DNA from: Haematobia irritans
Taxonomy: Eukaryota > Arthropoda > Insecta > Diptera > Muscidae
Assembly (NCBI RefSeq): GCF_050003625.1
Contig: NC_134399.1
Coordinates: forward strand, 223,070,975-223,134,974
Direction: 5' to 3'
DNA: 64,000 nucleotides
Shown in pieces: positions 12,331 through 22,702 of the stretch. How positions within the stretch are numbered: the stretch's first letter is position 1; every line of letters begins with the position of its first letter. Under the pieces are notes generated by a model that made no database searches, had not been told where the DNA came from, and saw nothing but the letters and a program-made list of their open reading frames with translations. Made by a program: the position numbers and the translations under genes.

Positions 12331-14290
12331 CTCTTCCTTTATCATTAAATATTTTCTATAAATTGCAATTCTACTCCAATTTTTGTAATACATGATATGA
12401 TCTCTATTTTAATATAAACCTATAAATACAAAATTTTTAAATCAATCACCAAATGTCATTGCCCCAAATTGTGATAAGCGGAGAAATAAAAAATACAATA
12501 AACCTGAAATTTCTTGCAAAAAAATCCTTAAGTGCAATGACTGAGTAGTATTTGTGAGTTTATTATTAAATAACCTGAAGTTGACATAGATAGAAGAAAA
12601 TTGCAAAAAAGTAAACACAGTGTACTAAGTGTATCGAGTCATTTATGGTAGCTACAGGTAATCTGGAATACATAATTTATTGAAACTAAAAGACAATAGA
12701 GGAAGAGTCAACCATATACGGAAGAAACTAGTGATTTAATTTCTTTGGTATTTGAACAAGACAGCATTGAAAACCAACACAACTAAACAAAGAAAGCGAA
12801 AAAACAAACAGAAAGTCTCTGCATGACTGGGAACCATTCACAATAAGAAAAAAACATAAATGAACGAAATAATCCATCGAAGTGGGAAAGAGTCTTCTGA
12901 ATCGATTTACATTAAGAATAGATGACACCATACAACATATCGATCGCATTGTGGTGCATAGCAGGTGTTGGTAATTCAAGATCTAAGTGACATACTGGTT
13001 TGACAGGCCGATGGCTTTGCCTCTTAACATCTTCATAGTTCAACATGAACTTGATAACTGGTTTAAAAGATGCGTTCATTATCTGATATGGGATTGCTTT
13101 GTGGATTTCTGGTGTCCACGAAGATGGGAAAAATCTTTTTATACTCTTCTAAGAAAAGTAATAATCCATGACTTATATTAATATATATCCAACATATCCA
13201 ACCAACCCCATTTCCTTTTGTGGATGGAGCCCACAACATTTTTCAGAATAGATTTTGTAGAAATTTAAGGATTTTCTTGTTTAAATTAATAACTGCCAAT
13301 TCCATTTGTTACTCTAGTCAAAATGCGATTTTTTTAATTTTTCAAAATATTTCCTTACATCCTTAGCTCCCCACCAACCGAACCACTCTGTACCCCAATC
13401 CCATCTAACTTTATAGAAAATTTCATTTGCTTGAATTAAGTGTTTTCAGTGCAAATTTACATAAATAATAACCTTTATATGGGTGAGACCCTGAAGAAAA
13501 ATAACAAAGTGGAAAAAGAATCATAATAAATTCCATTCATATGCACACAATCCCAAGAGCCAACAAAACAAAGACCAAAGAAAATGTCAGTCTTGCGGTT
13601 GAAAGCATAGCAGCAGCGGCGGCATCTTCGTCATTTGTTGACGATTGTCAAAAGGCAGTAAAAGTTTTTTATTTTGGTGTTACTCAGCACCTCGGCGTTA
13701 AACTCATCCAACTGGACAGAGAGCTAAAAGATGTAATAGTGGTAGTAGTCCTACATTGGATTTCATTTTTGGGTTATGACAATTCTTTAGCCTCATCGTC
13801 AGTTTAATGCGTTCCATGCTTTTGGCCTCAAAGAAAATGAATGAGACACGCAATCAGCTCCACACTGGGAGTTGGTATTTACTACAACTCCACCATCACG
13901 TTGTTAGACTTGACACATGTCTATGACAAGAAATGGCGAACTGTCTACATTCCTCCCCTCTAACTTGTAATTTTATGCATAATTTTCTTTGAAATTATCG
14001 AAAAAGAAAAATAAACGAACGCCGTTAGCTTTCAGTCCAGCTCTTCATCAGCACATCATCATCACGAAACCAGCGACAACGCGAAACGACCTCAAAATAG
14101 AAATAAGTAACAATAGCTCTGTCACTCGCAATTATTGGGTGCGGTGCCAGTTTAGGGGGGTTCTGTGGTTACGTTAACAACCTAAAATGGGGATGGATGG
14201 TTGTGGAGGGGAAATCCGAATGACAATAATAATAATTATTTAACAAAATATCCACGAGTATGAAGGTTTGTTAATAACAAAAATACACAC
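12331..14290. other. non-coding, nothing recognised
   Basis: There is no supported gene. The 88-codon frame at 13541-13807 has an alanine/serine run and valine run but no family resemblance. It would need transcript support. Confidence 0.5.
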
Positions 14291-14294
14291 AATT

Positions 14295-15080
14295 CAATAA
14301 TACCTAAATGGAGAGCGGAAGACTCACTAACTGACTAACAGTGTGAGCAAATACCAATAAATATTTGCTTTTGAATGTATTTTTCTGTTCATTTTAAGAA
14401 TTTTAACAAAATTTCAGACATAAAATAATTTTTAATAAATCTAGACAAGTAAACAAAATGAGAAATATAGGAAAAACATTGAAGAGAAACCCCCATAATA
14501 CCTCATACCCAGAAATATCTTTGCAATTCAATAAAACAAAGAGGTAAACACTAATACAGCGTAAGATAAAATTCCTCATAGATATGAAGCATTCCAAGCA
14601 AAAGTGCCATATTGTACAAGGCAAATATATATAATAATTTTTTAACCTACAACCTGCATCAAAGATGACCCACAATGGATCACGTTTTGACAATGTGTCA
14701 CTATAGAACGAGATTTGTATCTTCACCTGAAATTGTGTGATATATGGTGTATATTCTCCGATTTCTGATGTAGCCCCACTCAATCTCAATCATACCTAAA
14801 TGAAGAGTGAAAACCCTTGTATGCGAACATCAACGTATAATGCTCTTGAATGTATTTTTAAGATCAATCTAAGAATTTTAACAATATTTTTAAAAATTTT
14901 TAATAAATCTAGAAAAAGCGACAAACATAGGATAACCAATTAAGAGACCCCCACCCCCATACTACCTCATTCCCAAAAATACCTTTACAATTCAATAAAA
15001 CAAAGAGATAAATCCTAATATAAAGCGAGATAAAATTCCTCATGTATATGAATTATTCCATGTGAAAGTGGCATACAAGT
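14295..15080. repeat. about 490-bp diverged tandem duplication
   Basis: About 14300-14620 and 14787-15075 share ordered segments, including tacctaaatg, aagaattttaaca, aataaatctaga, caattcaataaaacaaagag and gataaaattcctcat. The copies differ by many substitutions and indels, so the duplication is not recent. No coding potential is seen. Confidence 0.7.
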
Positions 15081-15172
15081 GGATGATATTTGAAGGTTTT
15101 TACAAACTATAAAATAATCTACAAAAATTCGAAAAAAATACATTTACCAAAAATCTACCAAACTTGAAAAAA

Positions 15173-16732
15173 TCAAAATTTTATTTCTATAGAAAACTTT
15201 GTCAAAATTTCATTTCTATAAAAAATTTTGTCAAAATTTTACATCTATAGAAAATTTTGTCAAAATTTTATTTCTATAGAAAATTTTGTCAAAATTTTAT
15301 TTCCATAGAAAATTTGTCAAAATTTTTTATTAAAATAAAAAAATATTTTGTAAAATTTTTATTAATATAGAAAATTTTGTCAAACTACATCTACATCTAT
15401 AGAAAATTTTGTCAAAATTTTATTTCTATAGAAAATTTTGTCAAAATTTTATTTCCATAGAAAATTTGTCAAAATTTTTTATTAAAATAAAAAAATATTT
15501 TGTAAAATTTTTATTAATATAGAAAATTTTGTCAAAATTTTATTTCTATAGAAAATTTTGTCAGAATTTTAGTTCTATAGAAAAAATTTTCACAAAATTT
15601 TATTTCTATAGAAAATTTTGTCAAAATTTTAGTTCTATAGAAAATTTTGTCAAAATTTTATTTCTATAGAAATTTTTGTCAAAATTTTACATCTATAGAA
15701 AATTTTGTCAAAATTTTATTTCTATAGAAAATTTGTCAAAATTTTATTTCTACAGAAAATTTTGTCAAAATTTTTTATTAAAATAAAAAAAAATTTGTCA
15801 AATTTTTATTAATATAGAAAATTTTGTCAAAATTTTATTTCTATAGAAAGTTTTGTCAAAATTTTATTTCTATAGAAAATTTTGTCAAAATTTTATTTCA
15901 ATAGAAACATTTTCAAAATTTTATTTCTATAGAAAATTTTGTCAAAATTTTATTTCTATGGAAAATTTTGTCAAAATTTTATTTCTATAGAAAATTTTTC
16001 AAAATTTTGTTTCTATAGAAAATTTTTCAAAATTTTATTTCTATAGAAAATTTTGTGAAAATTATTTTCTATAGATAATTTTGTCAAAATTTTATTTCTA
16101 TAGAAAATTTTGTCAAAATATTACTTCTATAGATAGTTTTATCAACATTTTATTTCTATAGAAAATATTGTCAAAATATTATTCCTATAGAAAATTTTGT
16201 CAAAATTTTATTTTTATAGAAAATTTTGTCAAAATTTTATTTCTATAGAAAATTTTGTAAAAATTTTATTTCTATAGAAAATTTTTTCAAAATTTTATTT
16301 TCTATAGAAAATTTTGTCAAAATTTTATTTCTATAGAAAGTTTTGTCAAAATTTTATTTCTATAGAAAATTTTGTCAAAATTTTATTTCTATAGAAAGTT
16401 TTGTCAAAATTTTATTTCTATAGAAAATTTTGTCAAAATTTTATTTCTATCTAAAATTTTGTCAAAATATTATTTCTATAGAAAATTTTGTCACAAATTT
16501 TTTATTTCTATAGAAAAATTTTCACAGAATTTTATTTCTCTAGAAAATTTTGTTAAAATTTTATTTCTGTAGAAAATGTTGTCAAAATTTTATTTCTATA
16601 GAAAATTTTTCATAATTTTATTTCTATAGAAAATTTTTCAAAATTTTATTTCTACAGAAAATTCTGTCAAAATTATATTTCTATAGATAATTTTGTCAAA
16701 ATGTTATTTCTATAGAAAATTTTGTCAAAATT
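15173..16732 (-). repeat. 29-bp minisatellite array B (reverse orientation)
   Basis: Tandem 29-bp units in the opposite orientation to array A (core attttgtcaaaattttattt plus ctatagaaa). It contains a 152-bp higher-order duplication (about 15233-15384 and 15385-15536) that includes the odd unit with ttattaaaataaaaaaatat. The left flank has tctaccaaac. The right end abuts a SINE directly. Confidence 0.9.
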
Positions 16733-16733
16733 T

Positions 16734-16955
16734 GGGAGCCACCGTGGTGCAATGGTTAGCATGCCCGCCTTGCATACACAAGGTCGTGGGTTCGGTTCCT
16801 GCTTCGACCGAACACCAAAAAGTTTTTCACGGGTGGATTATCCCACCTCAGTAATGCTGGTGACATTTCTGATAGTTTCAAAGCTTCTCTAAGTGGTTTC
16901 ACTGCAATATGAAACGCCGTTCGGACTCGGCTATAGAAAGGAGGGAATTTCAAAT
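16734..16955 (+). mobile_element. tRNA-derived SINE, head-containing copy
   Basis: The head has pol III promoter boxes: an A box in gtggtgcaatggttagcatg and a B box ggttcggttcc. The SINE body follows, with aacaccaaaaagtttttcac, ggattatcccacctcagtaa and gccgttcggactcggctata. The copy ends shortly after the last motif, so the 3' half seen elsewhere (681, 39700, 60598) is missing. It sits exactly at the end of array B. Such SINEs are non-coding and depend on LINE machinery. Confidence 0.85.
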
Positions 16956-17179
16956 CATCATATTTTTGTTTTTTGTTTCTACATATAAGCGCTATGTAGC
17001 AAATATTTTATGGCAAATTCCCGGTTTACCAAAAAAAGATTCCGTACATTTTTCAAACATATTTTAGAAATTTCCATTATTTAATTTTTCATCGCTTTTT
17101 TAAACACAATAAAATTAAGAAAATTTAAACTTTTTGCAACATTGAAAAACAGTGAACCCACCAGGAAGAAAACATTTAG

Positions 17180-17580
17180 TTATTACAAACGCTGACATCG
17201 CGCCGATATCACAAAAATAAGTAAATATTTTTCGACAAATTCAAGAAAATTTATTAGACATAATTAATTTTTTTTTTTTCACTTGTTAAAGAAAATTTTG
17301 TAGTTTGAAGGAAAAAATTGGATTTCCAAATTGCAATAATGTCTTTAGTGACATACGAAGTTCATGATGGGCACATTTGTAATAAAATTTACAAATTTAA
17401 AGAAATAATGAACTATTTTGTGAGAAGTACGAATTTAGTAAAGCTTTTTACTTCATTTGTGTATAATTTGTTCCCGTTTTTTTTGTTCATTTAACTAACA
17501 TACGCAAAAAAATATTAGAGCAAAGGAAACTTTCTCCATATAAAATAATTCCATGAACCAAAATAAAGTTAAATTGGTTT
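17180..17580 (+). repeat. dispersed repeat, copy 1
   Basis: The segment is the reverse complement, diverged, of about 54140-54490 inside the Notch intron. Shared stretches include ccgatatcac, atttttcgacaaat, ttagacata, cacttgttaaagaaaa and tcatttaact. The family is not identified. Confidence 0.65.
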
Positions 17581-18035
17581 TGGTGAAATAGAGAGTTCAC
17601 TCTTTTTTTTTTTTGAGTGCAAACCTTCATAGAAAAAAGTTCCATTTCTAGAAGAGCATTTTTGGATGTACATTAAAAGCAATGAATTAAGATATTTTTG
17701 CTGGGTACTCGTTTGATATTCATAATATACACTGAAAAAAATCACTGGTTTAATTATTTTGTTAATCAAAATAAAAACCATCATCAACATCATTTCCGTG
17801 ACTGTAGAAATTTCAATTAAAAATTAATTGGATGCATTAATTTCATGATTGAAACCAAAAAATATTATTTTAAGGGTATGTCTCATTATTTTACTCGCCA
17901 AATAAATAAATCCAAATTTCCCGATTTATAATCTTTATAACCAAATACTGGATGTTAGATTTTTGTAATTTTAAATTCAATAGTAACTTATTAATTATGA
18001 TTTTGTTTAGTTTTGTATAGAACGCTTCATATACG
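17581..18035. other. non-coding, transposon-end-like motif
   Basis: There is no gene. A tttttgctgggta motif near 17694-17706 matches the right terminus (TTTGCTGGG plus TA) of the MITE family at 58866-60595, and the tract may be the end of a related element. Confidence 0.4.
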
Positions 18036-18039
18036 TTGC

Positions 18040-18505
18040 TCATTGTTTACCACCACTTACTTGTCACTTTAATATGTGTGGGGCTCCACATTGTTGTTGT
18101 TGTTTGTGCTGTTGCGACTGTATGTTTGTATTGGACACTGACGATGTCTTGTTATTACTCTGCTCTCTGGTGCTCCCCCTTGTTCATTCGTAACATTTAC
18201 CTTGATGACGACGTTTTTGTTTATTTTTTCACCAATATTTTCTATATATTTCTCTTTTTGTATATTCCTCTAACACAAAATATAATTTTCAACAAATACT
18301 AATATTTTGGCCATACACTAGTTTTGACATAAAAAAATAGATCATATTTGTTTTACACTTGTTTTCACTTTAAATTTCACCTTTGCCTCAACTTTAATCC
18401 ATACCGAACCGACAAACCGTCTTCACTATGCGATGTGCAACTCGATAATGAAAGTTGTGCGAAAAATTACAGTGACATTGCAATCGACAACAATTTATCG
18501 ATTAT
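18040..18505 (-). promoter_or_regulatory. possible promoter and 5' exon of a minus-strand gene
   Basis: Read on the minus strand, a DRE-type site (TATCGATT on the plus strand at 18496-18503) is followed by sequence that looks like a fly 5' leader. It is rich in A and CAA/CAACAA, has potential splice donors (AAG|GTAAAT near 18200 and CAA|GTAAGT near 18057), and an ATG in good context at 18091-18089. I find no downstream exon in 1-18000, so this may be a first exon with its gene beyond the left edge, or nothing. Inference only. Confidence 0.25.
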
Positions 18506-18653
18506 TCCATGTATGGCCGGCTGTTTTAAATTATACCGTATGCGCAACATACGTTATCTATATGACGTATGTACACCGTTGTTAATAGTACGTTCGTATT
18601 ACACAACAAAAAGGAAATACCCAATGCAACGTCCGGATAAACTAACGTTCAAA

Positions 18654-19178
18654 TTAACCGGATATTATGGATAATATCCGGTTAAAAAAGATATATTACA
18701 AAATACACGTATATTTCTTTATTTTTTAATTTGACTTTCCGAATAATCGGTTTAATATTCTCATAAGCCGGTGCGTTTTGACTCTACCAGAAAAAAACAA
18801 CTTTCCAACAAAAAATTAATATAGCAATTCACTTTTCACGGATTCAATGAAATTCATAAGTGCATATCTCCGGTTCTAGCAGAGATATCTGCCTAAATTT
18901 CACTTTCACGGATAAATTGAATTTTTGGCTACAATTTAGTATGTGGAACACTATTTGATTTATAGCCGGTTTTGTAGAAAAATACCGGTTCCAATATACA
19001 CATTTTTAACGTAGAACCTAAACCGATAGTTGAGAAAGATCGAGTCATACCTCGTTTGAAAGTTGATAACTTAGTGGGCGGTGAGTAATCAATTTACCAG
19101 AACCGGATTTATTTACGATTATTTACTTAAACTTTAAGCTTGAAGAACCACGTATCCGGTTAGGTATGCAAACCGGTT
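18654..19178. promoter_or_regulatory. homotypic cluster of AACCGG/CCGGTT motifs
   Basis: AACCGG or CCGGTT occurs at 18656, 18678, 18870, 18966, 18985, 19101, 19156 and 19171, eight sites in about 520 bp of AT-rich DNA. The last is the full palindrome AACCGGTT, the known Grainyhead/CP2-type consensus. Sites 1 and 2 form the arms of a 15-bp palindrome (18654-18668 and 18671-18685, 2-bp spacer). The cluster lies about 530 bp upstream of the UPF0729 start. Enhancer function is inference. Confidence 0.45.
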
Positions 19179-19706
19179 ACTTGTTATTTCGACATTGAAT
19201 TGTATATCGACCCAAAAATCGTTTTAATCGAGATTGCAGACAAAATCTATTTTGATTTTTCTTCAAGCAAAAAATCGCGTAGTCTTCCCTCAGTAGGAAA
19301 ACGATATTTGATTTTGTAGCGGAAGGAATATCATCTGTGGCATATGCATGTTTAAACACATTGGGATTTAATAAATAAGCAAATATCAAAGAACAATATC
19401 TTTATGGAGTCCTACATTTTCACATGAAAAATTTTATAATTCGTTGCGTTTATTTGTTTCAAAATAGACACACAATAAAATTAATCTAACATGCCTTTGA
19501 TACAGTACTTTGTAGTGGTACAATTTCTGCAACGGTTCATAGAAACATAATTTTTGGTGCGCATAACCTGTTATTCACCAACTAAATGCACATCTCTAGA
19601 TTCAGTTATCGTTATCGGTTGAATGACATTGACACACAGCTGACAAAACAATTAATTTGATATTCTAGATCTAAATTTACGTGTTTCTTTATTAACATTT
19701 AATACA

Positions 19707-19967
19707 ATGGTTTGTGTTCCTTGCTTCATCATTCCAGTACTACTCTATATCTGGCATAAATTTGTACAACCAATTCTTTTGAAATATTGGAATCCGTGGG
19801 AGAAAAAAGATGCCCAAGGAAATGTGATAAAATCTGCTCCTGAATTTCCATTTGAGTGTAAAGGTGGTGTTTGTCCTTATCCAGGTGCTAAAAAGCAAAA
19901 AGTTCTCGAAGAACCAACTGCAGAGGAGACAAAGCAAAGTGGAGATGGCCATAGCAAAGAAAAGTAG
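19707..19967 (+). CDS. UPF0729 family protein (CG18508/C18orf32-like)
   Basis: This single-exon gene encodes 86 residues. The N-terminus, MVCVPCFIIPVLLYIWHKF, is the hallmark of the UPF0729 family (fly CG18508, human C18orf32). It has two cysteines followed by one hydrophobic membrane-anchoring segment at about residues 5-20, then a polar tail with KYWNPWEKKD, a FPFECKGGVCPYPG motif (about 49-62) and an acidic/lysine-rich end. The family is a small membrane-associated protein, and human C18orf32 has been linked to ER/lipid-droplet membranes and NF-kB signalling; the biochemical role is not settled. The start is chosen because it gives the conserved N-terminus and has a fly-like context (TACAATGG). 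The gene is transcribed towards the 3' end of Notch, convergent with it. I recall CG18508 lying close to Notch in Drosophila, which would make this conserved linkage. Confidence 0.92.
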   Translation: MVCVPCFIIPVLLYIWHKFVQPILLKYWNPWEKKDAQGNVIKSAPEFPFECKGGVCPYPGAKKQKVLEEPTAEETKQSGDGHSKEK

Positions 19968-20252
19968 TACAATAGTATAGATTTTTTTAGAATTATCATC
20001 GGTGATAGTGGAAGGGGTGTTTTTTAGCTATTGAAAGTATTAAGAAATTAATAATAGTTAATAAAAGTTATAACAAACTTTTCCACTATGACTATGCACT
20101 GGGTGAGAAAGGAATGCTTGTCCTTAATATAAGGTAACTTCTTTCCTTTGTCACTGATTGCATTCTCTTCTTTTTATTTTCTATAGTTCATTATAATTAA
20201 TTAATAATTGTCAATAGAATTATAGTTATAACGAATTATTGCCAATAGTATA

Positions 20253-20258
20253 AATAAA
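20253..20258 (+). terminator. polyadenylation signal of the UPF0729 gene
   Basis: AATAAA lies 286 bp past the TAG stop and is followed about 25-45 bp later by a GT/T-rich stretch (gtgtgatcc then a T run), the usual arrangement for cleavage and polyadenylation. The 3' UTR would be about 300 nt. Confidence 0.6.
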
Positions 20259-20460
20259 AAAAAAACAACAACATAAATGTGTGATCCTATTTTTTTTTTA
20301 ATGTTGGAAATAGACCCCAGGACCACCAACCGTAAGATGGTGCCGCCCCAGATTTTCTTAAAAAAGTGTTTTACTTAAAGCTCCAAAATGCTATTAGCAG
20401 ACATTTTGTTAATTTGAGAAATATTCCGATTTTTTAAATAAATACAAGACATGCATTTTA

Positions 20461-20825
20461 ATATACAGTGACTCACAAAAGTATTAGTTTTTGTTTGCTT
20501 TCTTGAAATCAAATGTATTTTTTTGTAAACTGTTTAGCATTTCTATTAAATAGTTTTATTGAAATGTCTCCGTGGACATACATAAAAGCAAAACGTAAAT
20601 AAAAACTTGAGAAATTACGATAGGATCCTACGCGAACAATTTTCGAGACGGTCAATCAAATGTTCATGCAATATTGAATGTATGCTGTTGCCACAGATGC
20701 CTAAGGTAGTCTCAATCTCACTATAGGTCACATGAAGATCTTGCATTATCACTTGTGGCACAGCATTAACGGTTTCCGAAACAATTCTACCAAAAATTGG
20801 CGGAATTCTTGTGGTTTTGGTAGAT
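20461..20825 (-). pseudogene. mariner (SETMAR-type) transposase N-terminal relic
   Basis: On the minus strand about 20795-20640 reads as a mariner transposase DNA-binding segment: IMQDLHVTYSEIETTLGI, then SIHSILHEHL, the characteristic helix-turn-helix region just before the catalytic domain. It resembles the DD34D mariner/SETMAR family. The frame is short, has no catalytic residues, and stops soon after. A motif cagtgactcacaaaagtatt at about 20467, resembling a Tc1-type end, lies next to it and may belong to a different element. This is a decayed fossil. Confidence 0.65.
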
Positions 20826-22702
20826 TTTGCAAATTATTTCTCTCCAACTAAAAGGTACTTCATAAATTTCCAATATAAATAAAAATTTTGTCAAAATTTT
20901 ATTTCTATAGAAAATTTTGTCAAAATTTTATTTGTATAGAAAATTTTGTCAAAATTTTATTTCTATAGAAAATTTTGTCAAAACTTTATTTCTATAGAAA
21001 ATTTCGCCAAAATTTTAATTCTATAAAAAGATTTTACCAAAATTTTAATTCTATAAAAAGTTTTATGAAAATTTTATTTCTATAGAAAATTATGTCAAAA
21101 TTTTATTTCTATAGAAAATTTTGTCAAAACTTTATTTGTATAGAAAATTTTGTCAAAATTTTATTTCTATAGAAAATTTTGTCAAAATTTTATTTCTATA
21201 AAAAATGTCGCCAAAATTTTATTTCTATAAAAAATTTTGTCAAAATTTTATTTCTATAGAAAATTTTGTCAACATTTTATTTCTATAGAAAATTTTGTCA
21301 AAACTTTATTTCTATAAAAAATTTCGCCAAAATTTTAATTCTATAAAAAATTTTATCAAAATTTTATTTCTATAGAAAATTTAGTCAAAATTTTATTTCT
21401 ACAGAAAATTATGTCAAAATTTTGTTTATATAGAAAATTTTGTCAAAACTTTATTTGTATAGAAAATTTTGTCAAAACTTTATTTGTATAGAAAATTATG
21501 TCAAAATTTTGTTTCTATAGAAAATTTTGTCAAAATTTTATTTCTATAAAAAATTTTGTCAAAATTTAATTTCTATAGAAAATTTTGTCAAAATTTTGTT
21601 TCTATAGAAGATTATGACAAAATTTTATTTCTATAGAAAATTTTGTCAAAATTTTGTTTCTATAGAAAATTTTGTCAAAATTTTGTTTCTATAGAAAATG
21701 TTGTCAAAATTTTATTTGTATAGAAAATTTTCTCAAAACTTTATTCGTATAGAAAATTCAGTCAAAATTTTTGTTCTATAGAAAATTTTGCCAAAATTTT
21801 ATTTCTAGAGAAAATTTTATCAAAATTTTATTTCTATAGTAAATTTTGTCAAAATTTTGTTTCTATAGAAAATTTTGTCAAAATTTTGTTTCTATAGAAA
21901 ATTTTGTCAAAATTTTATTTCTAGAGAAAATTTTATTTCTATAGAAAACTTTATTTATAGTGGAAATTTATGAAGCACCGTTTAGTTGGAGAGAAATAAT
22001 TTGCAAAAATTTCGCCAAAATTGAAATTTTGACAAAATTTTCTATAGAAATATAATTTTGACAAAATTTTCTATAGAAATAAAATTTTGACATAATTTTC
22101 TATACAAATAAAGTTTTGATAAAATTTTCTATAGAAATATAATTTTGAGAAAATTTTCTATAGAAATATAATTTTGAGAAAATTTTCTATAGAAATAAAA
22201 TTTTGGCAAAATTTTCTATAGAAATAAAATTTTGACAAATTTTTCTATAGAAATAGAATTTTGACAAAATTTTCTATAGAAATAGAATTTTGACAAAATT
22301 TTCTATAGAAATAAAATTTTGACAAAATTTTCTATAGAAATGAAATTTTGACAAATTTTTCAATAGAAATAAAATTTTGACAAAATTTTCTATAGAAATA
22401 AAATTTTGACAAAATTTTCTATAGAAATAAAATTTTGACAACATTTTCTATAGAAATAAATTTTTTGACAAAATTTTCAAAAAAAAAAAATAAAATTTTG
22501 ACAAAATTTTCTATAGAAATAAAATTTTGGCAAAATTTTCTATAGAAATAAAATTTTGACAAAATTTTTTATAGAAAAAAAAAATTTTTCTATAGAAATA
22601 AAATGTTTGCGAAATTTTGTATAGAAATAAAATTTTGACAAAATTTTCTATAGAAATAAAATTTTGATAAAATTTTCTATAGAAATAAAATTTTGACAAA
22701 AA
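20826..22702. repeat. 29-bp minisatellite array C, large inverted pair
   Basis: About 1.1 kb of 29-bp units in reverse orientation (20866-21955) faces about 0.7 kb in forward orientation (22021-22702). The element edge is inverted as well: aaattatttctctccaacta at 20834 reappears reverse-complemented near 21990. The transcript or single strand could fold into a very long hairpin. Several units carry distinctive variants (catttctccgccaa-type, gtttctatag). The right end runs into unique DNA. Confidence 0.88.

Noticed and set aside
13541..13807. 88-codon plus-strand frame
   Set aside because: Low-complexity Ala/Ser and Val runs and no homology I recognise. It cannot be supported without transcripts.
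16741..16812. tRNA gene
   Set aside because: A and B boxes are present, but the body continues as the dispersed SINE and no acceptor stem closes.
18348..18674. 108-codon plus-strand frame
   Set aside because: No family resemblance. It overlaps the putative minus-strand leader and ends in the palindrome of the AACCGG cluster.
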